Origin: Candidatus Thorarchaeota archaeon
GTDB taxonomy: Archaea > Asgardarchaeota > Thorarchaeia > Thorarchaeales > Thorarchaeaceae
Direction: 5' to 3'
Length of the DNA: 61,690 nt
NCBI GenBank assembly: GCA_029855935.1
Contig: JAGSHN010000003.1
Coordinates: 1 to 61,690, forward strand
Shown: piece after piece, positions 28,079 to 36,867 of the stretch
Layout of the letters: each line of letters opens with the position of its first letter
Numbering within the stretch: the stretch's first letter is position 1
The notes under the pieces: model-generated
Told to the model about the DNA's origin: nothing
Seen by the model: only the letters and a program-made list of their open reading frames with translations
Databases searched by the model: none
Made by a program: the position numbers and the translations under genes

Positions 28079-28549
28079 ATGACAGAGATTCAGAAGTCCT
28101 TTGAGCGCCTCATCAATCTCGCCATCCAGCGGGAGGTGGAGGCATACGAGTTCTACATGAAGGCCGCCGAACAGGCCGAGCTGACCTCCTCTGCTGAGCT
28201 GCTGCGCGAGCTGGCAAGACAGGAGGAGGGCCACAAGCGAAAGCTTGAGAGGGCTCTCTCAGAGGGCGTTGTGACGACGTTCGGGGATGTCTCCAATGCC
28301 GAGGAGGCGATCACAGTTCTGGACCGCTACCTTGTGGACGTCCCACTGCGACCCGACTCGTCACCACAGGACATTCTCGTTGTTGCCATCAAGCGCGAGC
28401 AGAATGCGCAGGCGTTCTATCAGCGTCTTGCAGAGATGGTATCTCATCCTGGGCACAAGGCAGTCTTCGAGACACTGGCGCACGAGGAGCAGACGCACAA
28501 GGAACGGCTTGAGCGCATCTATGATGACATCTTCCAGCCTGACCTGTGA
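28079..28549 (+). CDS. Rubrerythrin/ferritin-like diiron protein
   Basis: This is a four-helix bundle of 156 residues with paired diiron ligands: a first helix with REVEAYEFYMKAAE, a second helix ending in RQEEGHKRKLE, a third helix KREQNAQAFYQRLAE and a fourth with AHEEQTHKERLERI. The spacing of ExxH-type motifs (EEGH, EEQTH) matches rubrerythrin and COQ7-type ferritins. No rubredoxin domain follows, so it is an erythrin-like short form. It likely protects against peroxide, in line with the superoxide reductase at 32.5 kb; this is inference. Confidence 0.85.
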   Translation: MTEIQKSFERLINLAIQREVEAYEFYMKAAEQAELTSSAELLRELARQEEGHKRKLERALSEGVVTTFGDVSNAEEAITVLDRYLVDVPLRPDSSPQDILVVAIKREQNAQAFYQRLAEMVSHPGHKAVFETLAHEEQTHKERLERIYDDIFQPDL

Positions 28550-28779
28550 GGAGCAGTGAGCATTCCACCATCGGGTGGCCTGCCGACCCTCGGTTCGGCA
28601 GCGACTCTCCTCTACGTCCGCACAGCAGTCTGCGTATCGGCACCATGCCTGTCTGTGACAGAGGGCGATGCACGGCTGATTCGTGGTGCCGGTGTGCAGG
28701 ATAGAGAGAGGGAGGGGGAGCGTGGAGCCAGCAGGGCCCGCGCCATCCCAGATGACCTATGCCGCTCCCATACCTGTTC

Positions 28780-30060
28780 TCACTGTCGATGCAGCAGCGG
28801 GGCTGCGATGAAGGTGAGGCCTCTCTTTGTGAGCTCTCTGGCAGTCCTGTTCAGTGCATCGTGCTTGTCGAGGTAGTTGCGCGTCAGGTACGGCATCAGG
28901 CCCTTCTCGATGATCTCCTCCTTCGGGAGGAAGTACTCAAGGATGTCACTTGGATGCTCGCGTTTTGCATCGACCTCCGGGACTCCACCCTCGTGCTTCG
29001 CACTGATGTTCTTCACGTGGTCTGCGACCTCCAGCAGTTCCTCCAGTCTGTCATACGGCTGGCGGACAATGTGCTTGAAGGTCTCAGTGATGTGATGCTC
29101 TATCCTTACAACGTCCTCGAAGCCGAAGTTCTCACGGATGTACGCCGCCATCTCTATAGTTTCATTGTTGACACTGTTGCTCAGGTTGAAGCCGATCAGC
29201 GGGCTCGTGCCGTCCGGCCGGCTGAACAGCTTTGCCGTCATCAGTGTCCACAGGCACGCGTACGGATTGTCATTGCCCATAAAGACGCTGATCTTGAACT
29301 CCATATCGACACCTAGCTTGTGGAGCATATAGCCGAGCAGCACAGTTCCCGGGTTGATGTTGAGCACCTGCTTGATCCCGTACTTGGTGTAGTAGTAGAG
29401 ATACTCGTCCAGCCAGCGCAGAGCGAACCTGTTCGGCTGGCCCACGCCGCCAAAGTATCCGGTGATGGTGTCGGGACCACCAAGATGAACATTGACGGGC
29501 AGTCCGTCAGGACCCGGGTATGTCCCCTTGCTGTCAAGGGTCTCCACGTAGGATGAACCAGTGATCTGCATTGCCGCAGCAAAGGCGGGCAGGTCACCGT
29601 CCTCCTCCTGCTCCTTCATCTTGCGGACTCGGATGAACCGTCCCGGCATCAGCTCCTCTCGTTCGAGTGCGACCTTTGCCTCCTCTATCACCCACGGAAA
29701 GTACTGACATGCGCTTATCTCAAGGGTGACGGCAAACGAATCATCGAAGGTCATTGAGTCGGCCCTGTCACCAAGCACCTTTCTCCTGTAGTCCTGAACC
29801 GTTATGAATGCACCCTCATCACGGCGCTCCTGTAGCCAGTGGAGGTCCTTGATATACGACGGACTCTTCTTCTCCACCAGCGCCATCAGGTTGTCCAGCC
29901 TGCGCGCCTCGGCGGCCTGTCGGTTGATCTCCTCCACACCGCCATACTTGTCCACTATCTCGAGCAGATCGTTCACCAGAGGATTGTCCTCCCGAAGGAG
30001 GAACTCGTTTATCTCCTCCAGTCGCTGAGGGTCTATCCTGAGCTTCTCTCGGTCTACCAT
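28780..30060 (-). CDS. Conserved-looking uncharacterised protein, possibly a TIM-barrel enzyme
   Basis: I do not recognise this family. The 426-residue protein starts at ATG 30060, after an AAGGAAGG-like site, although the frame is open to 30141. The first 75 residues are helical and charged. The rest alternates strands and helices, with candidate ligand-rich segments GGPDTITGYFGGVGQPNRF, VLNINPGTVLLGYML, NLSNSVNNETIEMAAYI and VVRIEHHITETFKHI, suggesting an enzyme of barrel type. No signal peptide or membrane helix is seen. It is alone between the rubrerythrin-like gene and the ECF component. Confidence 0.6.
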   Translation of the reverse strand: MVDREKLRIDPQRLEEINEFLLREDNPLVNDLLEIVDKYGGVEEINRQAAEARRLDNLMALVEKKSPSYIKDLHWLQERRDEGAFITVQDYRRKVLGDRADSMTFDDSFAVTLEISACQYFPWVIEEAKVALEREELMPGRFIRVRKMKEQEEDGDLPAFAAAMQITGSSYVETLDSKGTYPGPDGLPVNVHLGGPDTITGYFGGVGQPNRFALRWLDEYLYYYTKYGIKQVLNINPGTVLLGYMLHKLGVDMEFKISVFMGNDNPYACLWTLMTAKLFSRPDGTSPLIGFNLSNSVNNETIEMAAYIRENFGFEDVVRIEHHITETFKHIVRQPYDRLEELLEVADHVKNISAKHEGGVPEVDAKREHPSDILEYFLPKEEIIEKGLMPYLTRNYLDKHDALNRTARELTKRGLTFIAAPLLHRQ

Positions 30061-30257
30061 TGTCCAGCCTTCCTTGAACGAGTGCTTGAATATCTCAGTG
30101 CGTGCCCTCTCATACTGATAAAGGGTATGGCGTCCTGCCATTCGATATCTCGTCGGGTCTCTGGCTCACCACTCGGCTGACACATCTCCTGTTGACATGC
30201 CAGACTGCTGCACGGTCTACAACACCGTGCAGAGGCACGTGGCCGTCATACGGGCCG

Positions 30258-30824
30258 CTACCGCACCTCTATGTCCCCGCCAATCACTGGCAGGATAAGC
30301 CCGCGCAGCCGTGGTCCTATCAGTGCCGTGACGACTCCCCCGACAGTCACCTGTATCACGTTGATTGAGATGAGCTCTGCCAGTGCCGCCTCCGGTGTTA
30401 TCAGGAGGACTAGGGTCTCTCCGAGATAGTAGCCCAACAGCATCGCGATGGCGCCGAGGATGATTCCCACCACGTCCAATGCAGTGAGTTGGTCTACCCT
30501 CCTTGACCGCCACGAGAACAGGCCGACCATAAGACCCTCCGTCCCCTTGACCACCAGCGTGATGGGAGCGAAGAAGACGTAGCCTAGCCCCACATCGGCC
30601 ATCATCGAGCCCACGCCGCCCGCCACGAGTCCACCGACGGGGCCGAGGATCATCCCGCTTGTCATCACCAATATGTCCCCCACGTTCAGGTATCCGGTCG
30701 TGGTCGGGAATGGTATCACCAAGACCATAGTCGCTGCTGCAGTCAGTGCCGTCATCATGGCCACAGTGGCAAGGTACACAGGGTTCGTCGTCGTCCTTGT
30801 GGGTCGGTTCATCTCGATGTTCAT
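30258..30824 (-). CDS. ECF transporter substrate-binding (S) component
   Basis: This is a 188-residue membrane protein with five to six helices, of the QueT/HmpT/ThiT-type ECF S-component fold: LATVAMMTALTAAATMVLV, GYLNVGDILVMTSGMILGPVGG, MMADVGLGYVFFAPITLVVKGTEGLM and a C-terminal VGGVVTALIGPRL. S components bind vitamins or precursors and need separate energising A/T proteins, which are not in this window. It is divergent from the threonine-synthase-like/PadR gene, sharing a 66-nt promoter region with a palindrome. The substrate cannot be read from the sequence. Confidence 0.8.
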   Translation of the reverse strand: MNIEMNRPTRTTTNPVYLATVAMMTALTAAATMVLVIPFPTTTGYLNVGDILVMTSGMILGPVGGLVAGGVGSMMADVGLGYVFFAPITLVVKGTEGLMVGLFSWRSRRVDQLTALDVVGIILGAIAMLLGYYLGETLVLLITPEAALAELISINVIQVTVGGVVTALIGPRLRGLILPVIGGDIEVR

Positions 30825-30856
30825 CCTGCTGTCACCGCCGCCTGTCGCATCAACAT

Positions 30857-30866
30857 AATATATAAG
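30857..30866 (+). promoter_or_regulatory. TATA box for the 30891 gene
   Basis: AATATATAAG is centred about 30 nt before ATG 30891, so the transcript of the fusion gene is probably leaderless. Confidence 0.5.
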
Positions 30867-30871
30867 CCTAA

Positions 30872-30885
30872 GCCTATATATAGGC
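30872..30885. promoter_or_regulatory. 14-bp palindrome in the divergent promoter region, candidate operator
   Basis: GCCTATATATAGGC is a perfect palindrome in the 66-nt region between the ECF S-component and the threonine-synthase-like/PadR gene. It overlaps the expected transcription start zone of the latter and may also act as the TATA box of the former. Two direct TAAGCCT copies lie just before it. Confidence 0.5.
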
Positions 30886-30890
30886 GGGCG

Positions 30891-32378
30891 ATGACGACCG
30901 ATGTGAGGGGCCTACTCTGCACGCAGTGTGGCAGACATGTCCCTGTGGAGTCTCGTGCCACTGGATGCCCGCGATGTGAGGGTGTTCTTCAGGTCGAGTA
31001 CGACATCGAGCGGCTCAGGGAGCGGGTCACACGTCACTCACTTGGCCGTGAAGAGCGTGGTGTCTGGCGGTTCCGGGACGTGCTACCTCTGGGGGCGCGT
31101 GCGCAACGCATCTCTCTAGGTGAGGGCGGTACGTACCTGCACCGATGTGACCGTCTGGCCACCAAGACAGGCGTGGGCAATCTCTTCCTGAAGGACGAGA
31201 CAATCAACCCCACGGGCTCCTTCATCGACCGTGGGATGGCGGTTGAGATCTCCGCAGTGAGGGACTGGGGCGTCCGTGAGGTACACTGCTGGTCTCTGGG
31301 GAACCTCGCTGTGTCCATGTCGGCGTATGCAGCACGTGCTGGTCTTCCTGCTGTGGTGACGATGTCTGAGAACGTCGCCTCTGACGTGGGGAAGTTCTAT
31401 CAGGTGCTGGCGTACGGTGCTCGTGTCACAAGGTCGGGGGAGTCATCAGATGCAGTGCTGGCGTACGGTGGTGGTGACGATCGTCACCATGTCGTGATGT
31501 CGACGAATCCCTTCTTTCTTGAGGGTGTGAAGACGACCGCCTATGAGGTGATGATGCAGCTGCAGTGGACTCCTCCCGACTGGGTCGTCGTGCCGATGGG
31601 CAGCGGAGGTCATATCACACAGGTCTGGAGGGCCGTGCTAGAGATGGAGCAGCTTGGGCTGCTCGACGACGGGCGCCCCCGTCTGATTGGCGTGCAGAAT
31701 ACCAGATGTGCCCCGATAGTAGAGGCCCTCCGCAATGGTCACGATGAGAGAATTGAGCCCTGCAGGGACCACTCATTCATCACACGCGACATCGGTGTCC
31801 GCAGTCCCCGCTGTGGTGTCTCAGCGCTCAGAGCGATACGCGAGTCCAATGGTACTGCCATAGCCGTGACAGACTCTCAGACGATCGACTCTGTCCGCAG
31901 TCTGGCACGTCTGGAGGGGGTCTTTGCAGAACCGTCGTCTGCAACGGTGATTGCTGCCGTTGGGCTGTTGGTTGATGATGGTGTGGTTGACCGTCAGGAC
32001 ATGGTTGTCTGTATGGTCACCGGGATGGGGCTGAAGGCACCGGAGATAACCCGCGACTTGGTGCGGGACGACACCAGACTGAGGACCCTTCTTCGCCGTG
32101 TTGAGGACTCCATCTCTCCGGCTGCGCTGGGTATGACGAAGCGGAGGATCCTAATACTTCTGGGGCAGGAACCATTGTACGGCTATGCCATCCGCAAGAG
32201 GCTTGAGTCGGAGTTCGGTGTCCGCATCTCTATCCCCAGTGTCTATCAACACCTCTCCGAGCTCGTGAGCCTTGGGCTGGTTGAGCGTGCAGGTATGACA
32301 CAGACCTACCAGGGCCGGGTGCGGAACTACTACATACTGACTGGACGGGGGCATGACCTACTGCTTGGCCTATCGTGA
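30891..32378 (+). CDS. Threonine-synthase-like protein lacking the PLP lysine, fused to a PadR winged helix
   Basis: Residues 1-410 are a threonine synthase-type fold-type II PLP protein with an N-terminal zinc ribbon (CTQCGR, CPRCE), the KDETINPTGSF motif, a SLGNLAVSMSAYAARAGL loop and the phosphate loop PMGSGGHITQ. The PLP-binding lysine that follows PTGSF is isoleucine here (codon ATC at 31224-31226, residue 112), so normal catalysis is not expected. Residues about 413-495 form a PadR-type winged helix (ILILLGQEPLYGYAIRKRLE, PSVYQHLSELVSLGLV, YYILTGRG). I read it as a ligand-sensing transcription factor; a palindrome upstream may be its site. Confidence 0.82.
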   Translation: MTTDVRGLLCTQCGRHVPVESRATGCPRCEGVLQVEYDIERLRERVTRHSLGREERGVWRFRDVLPLGARAQRISLGEGGTYLHRCDRLATKTGVGNLFLKDETINPTGSFIDRGMAVEISAVRDWGVREVHCWSLGNLAVSMSAYAARAGLPAVVTMSENVASDVGKFYQVLAYGARVTRSGESSDAVLAYGGGDDRHHVVMSTNPFFLEGVKTTAYEVMMQLQWTPPDWVVVPMGSGGHITQVWRAVLEMEQLGLLDDGRPRLIGVQNTRCAPIVEALRNGHDERIEPCRDHSFITRDIGVRSPRCGVSALRAIRESNGTAIAVTDSQTIDSVRSLARLEGVFAEPSSATVIAAVGLLVDDGVVDRQDMVVCMVTGMGLKAPEITRDLVRDDTRLRTLLRRVEDSISPAALGMTKRRILILLGQEPLYGYAIRKRLESEFGVRISIPSVYQHLSELVSLGLVERAGMTQTYQGRVRNYYILTGRGHDLLLGLS

Positions 32379-32489
32379 GTTCCTCCCAGCCTCCACCCCC
32401 TGCCCATTGAGCTAACCTTTTATTCCCGAGAGCGGGATAGTGACTACTGGCTCCCTAGGAGCCTGACTTGAGCTGAGAGGTTGGAGAAA

Positions 32490-32882
32490 TTGGCGGACAA
32501 GAAATGGCTACAGACTGCTGACTGGAAATCCGAGAAGCATGTCCCTGTGATTGATGCGCCCGAGAAGGTCAAGGCTGGCGAGCTCATCAAGGTCGAGGTC
32601 TCCGTCGGCAAGGAGATACCGCATCCCAACAAGACAGAGCATCACATCAAGTGGATTGACCTGTTCTTCTGGCCTGATGGTGCGAAGTTCCCGATGGAGG
32701 TCGGTTACATCAGCTTTGACACGCACGGAGAGTCGACCGAGGGGCCTAACACCGGGCCACTACACTCGGAGCCGATGACGACCTTCGCGTTCCGCACGAC
32801 GGTCTCGGGGACGCTGATGGCCACGTCCTACTGCAACATTCACGGGCTCTGGAAGAGCGAGAAGTATCTCAAGGTAGAGTGA
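32490..32882 (+). CDS. Class II superoxide reductase (neelaredoxin-like)
   Basis: This SOR-type protein reduces superoxide to peroxide at an Fe(His)4(Cys) site. The metal motifs are visible: EKHVPVIDAP near the N-terminus, EIPHPNKTEHHIKWIDLFF in the middle, and YCNIHGLW at the C-terminus (Cys and His ligands). There is no N-terminal desulforedoxin domain. Two in-frame TTG starts (32481 and 32490) are possible; the second is preceded by GAGGTTGGAG and gives 130 residues. It is typical of anaerobes exposed to oxygen. Confidence 0.92.
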   Translation: MADKKWLQTADWKSEKHVPVIDAPEKVKAGELIKVEVSVGKEIPHPNKTEHHIKWIDLFFWPDGAKFPMEVGYISFDTHGESTEGPNTGPLHSEPMTTFAFRTTVSGTLMATSYCNIHGLWKSEKYLKVE

Positions 32883-32958
32883 GCAGACAGTCTACCTTCG
32901 ATGCCCCTGTCACACAGATGCAGGGGCACACCTCGCTCTGTCCACTGTTGACCCTGGC

Positions 32959-33537
32959 TCAGGGACGGAGTATCCATCTCACCAACTCGGCCGTACCGGG
33001 ATTCTCCTCAAGGAATCTGTCCCTGAACTCCTGGTTCTCTATGTCCACAATGATATGCGTGAATGTCGGGTCGTGCCCGATGACCCGAAAGGCTGCCTCA
33101 ACGCCACGAGGCCGCAACGCATAGTTCGCCAGAGCGAGTGTCACCAAGAAGAGTCCAACTGACACAAGGGCCCATGTCGGTATGGACATCCCGGATGCGA
33201 TACTGCCACCTATCTTGAGGTAGCCCGTGAGGGCCACCGAGCCCACTATGACCATTCCGACGATGCAGATGAGTCGTAGTCTGCAATAGTCCTCTGACGT
33301 GAACTGATGGTCACTGCAGACGGGAAGATGCACCGACTTTGATGGCCGGCTGATCAGGTCGCGGGGGCGCATGTACAGGCGATCCACCCACCCTGCGTTG
33401 TATCTCCTGTTCTCAACCAGCGTGAGACGCACATAGTCGATGGCAGGTCTGCCGCACACCACACATACCTTTGGAAACCGTGACCTGTCCACCTCGAATC
33501 TCACGACAGGCTCCTTGAAGTACTCCTTATGAGGCAT
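32959..33537 (-). CDS. Uncharacterised membrane protein with a zinc-knuckle-like motif
   Basis: I do not recognise this family. It is about 192 residues from ATG 33537 (the frame reaches 33573). An N-terminal cytosolic part carries CVVCGRPA and, about 50 residues later, HLPVCSDH, which together look like a zinc site. Two hydrophobic helices follow (LICIVGMVIVGSVALTGYL and PTWALVSVGLFLVTLALANYA), then a 55-residue polar tail. It is downstream of serS on the same strand. Confidence 0.6.
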   Translation of the reverse strand: MPHKEYFKEPVVRFEVDRSRFPKVCVVCGRPAIDYVRLTLVENRRYNAGWVDRLYMRPRDLISRPSKSVHLPVCSDHQFTSEDYCRLRLICIVGMVIVGSVALTGYLKIGGSIASGMSIPTWALVSVGLFLVTLALANYALRPRGVEAAFRVIGHDPTFTHIIVDIENQEFRDRFLEENPGTAELVRWILRP

Positions 33538-33624
33538 CTGACTTGGCTCTCCACGAATGCTGTGTTTCTCCACTTGCCGTCGTTGTTCCGCACGTGCTTC
33601 CGTGCCGAACGCTTGTTGCGAGGC

Positions 33625-34923
33625 TCACTCCGCGCTGACGGGTGCTATCTCTGTCATATCAGATGGCAGATATTTGTGCAGCGCTCTCGGTATCCTCACG
33701 CTGCCATCCTCCTGTTGATAGTTCTCCAAGATCGCCACAATGGCCCGCGGATTGGCCATCATTGTGCTGTTGAGAGTGTGGACGTAGGCCTTCTCCGTAC
33801 CGCCCTTCTTGATACGATACTTGATGCCCAGTCTCGTGGCCTGATAGGCAGTGCAGTTGCTGCACGACACTGCCTCCCGATACTTCTGCTGTGCGGGCAT
33901 CCACACCTCGAGGTCGTACTTCTTTGCGGCGACTGTTCCTATGTCTCCAGTGCATACGTTCACGATCCTGTACGGTATCTTTATGGCCTGGAAGAACGCC
34001 TCGGCATTGGCGATCAGCTCCTCGTGAATGTCCCACGACTCGTCCGGATGGCTGAAGACAAACTGCTCGACCTTGTTGAATTGGTGTACTCTGAAGATGC
34101 CCTTTGTGTCCTTGCCATGCGTCCCTGCCTCCTTTCTGAAACACGTACTGAACCCAGCAAGCCGGATCGGCAGGTCCGTCGGCTCGAAGATCTCACCCAT
34201 ATGCATCGCCGCCATTGGATGCTCCGATGTAGCAATCAGATAGAGGTCCTCGCCCTCAATCTTGTACATCACATTCTCAAAGTCCTCAAGGTCGGTGACA
34301 CCCTCGTACGGCTCTCTGCGCATCATGAATGGCGGGAATATGGGGGTGAAGCCTCTCCTGATGAGCATCTCAAGGGCCATCATCTGCATTGCCAGGTCCA
34401 GCATCACGAGTTCGTTCTTCAGGAAGTAGAATCTCGCCCCTGCAATTCGTGCTGCACGGGGGATGTCTGCGAGGTCGAGTCTCTCAAGGAGATCGACGTG
34501 GCTGACGGGCTCGAAGTCAAATGTGGGAGTTCCTCCCCAAGTCCGGACCACCACGTTGTCCTCCTCGCCCTCACCGTAGGGAACGGTGTCGTGCAACAGG
34601 TTCGGGATTCGCATCTGAATCCGCCGCAGCTCCACCTCAAGGCGTCCCGTCTTCTCCTCGACAGCCTTTATCTCCTGTTTGACCCTGCTGACCTGCGAGA
34701 CGAGGTGAGAGACGTCCTCTCCGGCCCTCTTCCGCGACCCTATCTCCCGAGAGAGCCTGTTCCGCTCTGTCCTCAGCTCCTGTATCCGCCTCTTGCGCTC
34801 TCGGATCATCCTGTCTAGCTCAAGGAGGCGTGATAGGTCGTCGAGTATTCTATCGTCTCTCCGTCGCTGGAGATTCTCTCGTACCAGCTCCACATTCTCT
34901 CGGATGAATCTGAGATCTATCAT
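33625..34923 (-). CDS. serS: Seryl-tRNA synthetase
   Basis: This class II synthetase charges tRNA(Ser). The first 110 residues form the antiparallel coiled-coil arm (IDLRFIRENVELVRENLQRR and onward), and motif 2 is FSTCFRKEAGTHGKDTKGIFRVHQFNKVEQ, which is split over the catalytic core; motif 3 contains the C-terminal EISSCSN-like segment, here REAVSCSNCTAYQATR. It is the common SerRS type, not the rare methanogen SylS. Length 432 residues. A TATA-like CTGAAAAGG at 34991-34999 on the minus strand lies 70 nt before the ATG. Confidence 0.95.
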   Translation of the reverse strand: MIDLRFIRENVELVRENLQRRRDDRILDDLSRLLELDRMIRERKRRIQELRTERNRLSREIGSRKRAGEDVSHLVSQVSRVKQEIKAVEEKTGRLEVELRRIQMRIPNLLHDTVPYGEGEEDNVVVRTWGGTPTFDFEPVSHVDLLERLDLADIPRAARIAGARFYFLKNELVMLDLAMQMMALEMLIRRGFTPIFPPFMMRREPYEGVTDLEDFENVMYKIEGEDLYLIATSEHPMAAMHMGEIFEPTDLPIRLAGFSTCFRKEAGTHGKDTKGIFRVHQFNKVEQFVFSHPDESWDIHEELIANAEAFFQAIKIPYRIVNVCTGDIGTVAAKKYDLEVWMPAQQKYREAVSCSNCTAYQATRLGIKYRIKKGGTEKAYVHTLNSTMMANPRAIVAILENYQQEDGSVRIPRALHKYLPSDMTEIAPVSAE

Positions 34924-34995
34924 GGTACATCATCTTCTCTCGGGAGTCTGTCTATCGGTGGGTATGTCTGTAGAGTCCAGCAGAACAAGCCCTTT

Positions 34996-36096
34996 TCAGT
35001 TTCGCGCCTCGGACACGACGGTGTTGTAGACCCTCTCCAGCTGACCTATCTGGTGTGCCCAGGAGTACTCGCGCTCGATCTTCTGGCGGCACCGCAGTCC
35101 CATCCTCCTGCGCATCTGCTCGTCCTCTGCTAGTACTCTCATTGCATCGACAACAGCGTCAACACTGTGTGGCTCGACGAGCACCCCCTCATCCTCTCCG
35201 AGAAGCCTCTTTGTCTCGCCAATGGCAGTCGTTATCACTGGCAGTCCACATGACATCGCCTCGAGTACACTGAGTCCCAGTCCACCGATGTTCTGCGGGA
35301 TGACGAATACATCGGCTCTCTGCAGCAGCTGTGGGACGCGATAATGGGGGACTGTGCCCACCCATCTGATTGCTCCGTCATCATTGTCATCATCGATTGT
35401 ATGCTTGAGTATTCCATCTCCTATGAGCGTGAGACGGGTGTGTCTGTTCTCGCTGTGATATCTCCGGAACGCGTCCAGCAGGATGTCAACACCCTTGTCA
35501 TAGCTCAGTCGTCCGACAAAGACGAAGTCGACAATGCCATCATCAGGGCGGTTCCGCGGTGGGGTGAAGAGATCAGTGTCCACACCGTTGCGAATCACCG
35601 TGAGCTTCTCCTCGGGGACCCCGAAGTGCATAAAGTATGCCTTCTGGACGGGGTCAACCAGCACCACATGGTCATACTGTCTTGCAGCGTGAAGCGACAG
35701 CCTCCATGCGACACCGAAGACGGTCTTGTACAGCGTCGACCCCTCTGCATAGGCCAGATGAAATGTCACAACGGTGGGGGGCAGCGAGTTCCTGAAGTAT
35801 GGAAGGAGGAACTCGGTGCTACCGGAGTTCATCTGCACGTGGATTATCTCGATGTCGTTCTCTCTGCTCTTCTCTACAATCATCTTCGGTGCGCTGGGTA
35901 CGTCCAATGAGACGTGCGGGTTAAGCTGGATGCCGCCGTATCTGTGGACGTGATCACTGGGGAGGCATCCCACATCATCAGAGTGAGTGAATGCGTGGAC
36001 AGTGTGCCCATTGCGTCTGAGGCCATCGACAACGTAGGTCGCTCTCACACAGAGCCCGTCCGCTGCGTGAAACTTGCTGACCATCCCTATGCGCAT
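34996..36096 (-). CDS. GT4-family glycosyltransferase
   Basis: This is a GT-B fold glycosyltransferase using a sugar nucleotide. The N-terminus has RIGMVSKFHAADGL, the hinge region VIRNGVDTDLFTP, VGRLSYDKGVDILLDAFRRY, and the C-terminal nucleotide-sugar site NIGGLGLSVLEAMSCGLPVI with the E-x7-E pattern. Two starts are possible: ATG 36129 and ATG 36096. A TATA box (CATAAAAAG, 36135-36143) lies so close to 36129 that transcription should begin near 36112, so ATG 36096 is chosen, giving 366 residues. The acceptor is unknown. Confidence 0.88.
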   Translation of the reverse strand: MRIGMVSKFHAADGLCVRATYVVDGLRRNGHTVHAFTHSDDVGCLPSDHVHRYGGIQLNPHVSLDVPSAPKMIVEKSRENDIEIIHVQMNSGSTEFLLPYFRNSLPPTVVTFHLAYAEGSTLYKTVFGVAWRLSLHAARQYDHVVLVDPVQKAYFMHFGVPEEKLTVIRNGVDTDLFTPPRNRPDDGIVDFVFVGRLSYDKGVDILLDAFRRYHSENRHTRLTLIGDGILKHTIDDDNDDGAIRWVGTVPHYRVPQLLQRADVFVIPQNIGGLGLSVLEAMSCGLPVITTAIGETKRLLGEDEGVLVEPHSVDAVVDAMRVLAEDEQMRRRMGLRCRQKIEREYSWAHQIGQLERVYNTVVSEARN

Positions 36097-36134
36097 AGCG
36101 CAGTCCGCTCCAACAAGATGCCGCTCCATTGACT

Positions 36135-36143
36135 CTTTTTATG
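36135..36143 (-). promoter_or_regulatory. TATA box deciding the glycosyltransferase start
   Basis: On the minus strand CATAAAAAG lies only 6 nt before ATG 36129. An archaeal TATA box directs initiation about 25 nt downstream, after that ATG, so translation should begin at ATG 36096. Confidence 0.5.
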
Positions 36144-36151
36144 TCCTTGCA

Positions 36152-36790
36152 CTAGACCTTGCCTGCCGAGGGACAGAGGTGTCTAATCACGCAGTCATCA
36201 CATCTCGGCTTCCTCGCTGTGCATACCTGCCTCCCGTGGGCGCCCAGTAGTCTGGCATACTCCCGCCATCTCTTCCGCGGGAGGATCTCTATCAGGTCTC
36301 TCTCTATATCCGCAGGTTTCTCACTCTCGCTGAGGCCAAGCCTCCTCGTCACTCTCGCCACGTGCGTGTCAACAACAATGCCCTCATCTATGCCCAGTGC
36401 TGATGACAGGACGACGTTGGCGGTCTTGCGCGAGACACCCTTCAGTCGTGCGAGTCTCTCGATACTGTCCGGCACCTCTCCTCCGAACTCCTCGACAATC
36501 TGCCGTGCGGTCTCCTTTATGTACACGGCCTTCCTGTTGAACGTGCCGACCGGTCTGATTATCTCCTTTATCTCGTCAAGAGGGGCGTCTGCCAGAGCCT
36601 TGGGGGTGGAAAATCTCTCAAAGAGTATTGGTGTGACGGAGTTGACGCTCTTGTCAGTCGTGTGAGCCGACAGAATGGTCGCGATCAGCAGCTGAAAGGG
36701 GTTCTCGAACCTGAGATAGGTCTGCGGGGCGTCCGGATACGCCTCTCCCAGTGCATCAAGAATCCTGATGGCTCTCTCTTCCTGCGACAT
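36152..36790 (-). CDS. nth: Endonuclease III
   Basis: This bifunctional DNA glycosylase/AP lyase removes oxidised pyrimidines. The helix-hairpin-helix motif LKGVSRKTANVVLSS carries the catalytic lysine, followed by the aspartate in VVDTHVARV. The C-terminal [4Fe-4S] cluster loop C-x6-C-x2-C-x5-C is intact (CTARKPRCDDCVIRHLC). Length is 212 residues, as in E. coli Nth. It lies between the glycosyltransferase and MFS genes on the minus strand. Confidence 0.94.
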   Translation of the reverse strand: MSQEERAIRILDALGEAYPDAPQTYLRFENPFQLLIATILSAHTTDKSVNSVTPILFERFSTPKALADAPLDEIKEIIRPVGTFNRKAVYIKETARQIVEEFGGEVPDSIERLARLKGVSRKTANVVLSSALGIDEGIVVDTHVARVTRRLGLSESEKPADIERDLIEILPRKRWREYARLLGAHGRQVCTARKPRCDDCVIRHLCPSAGKV

Positions 36791-36867
36791 CTCTGTTCGC
36801 CTGTATAGATGATGTCGACCGTCCTCTTCAAGTCTAGTAAGATGTTCCCTCTGCCGAGGTCACCTGC

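Noticed and set aside
30891-32378. Ordinary threonine synthase
   Set aside because: The PLP lysine is isoleucine and a winged-helix domain is fused at the C-terminus.
33529-34818. Long open frame (429 codons) antisense to serS
   Set aside because: It mirrors the high-G+C SerRS coding frame; the serS protein has full family motifs and the opposite frame has none.
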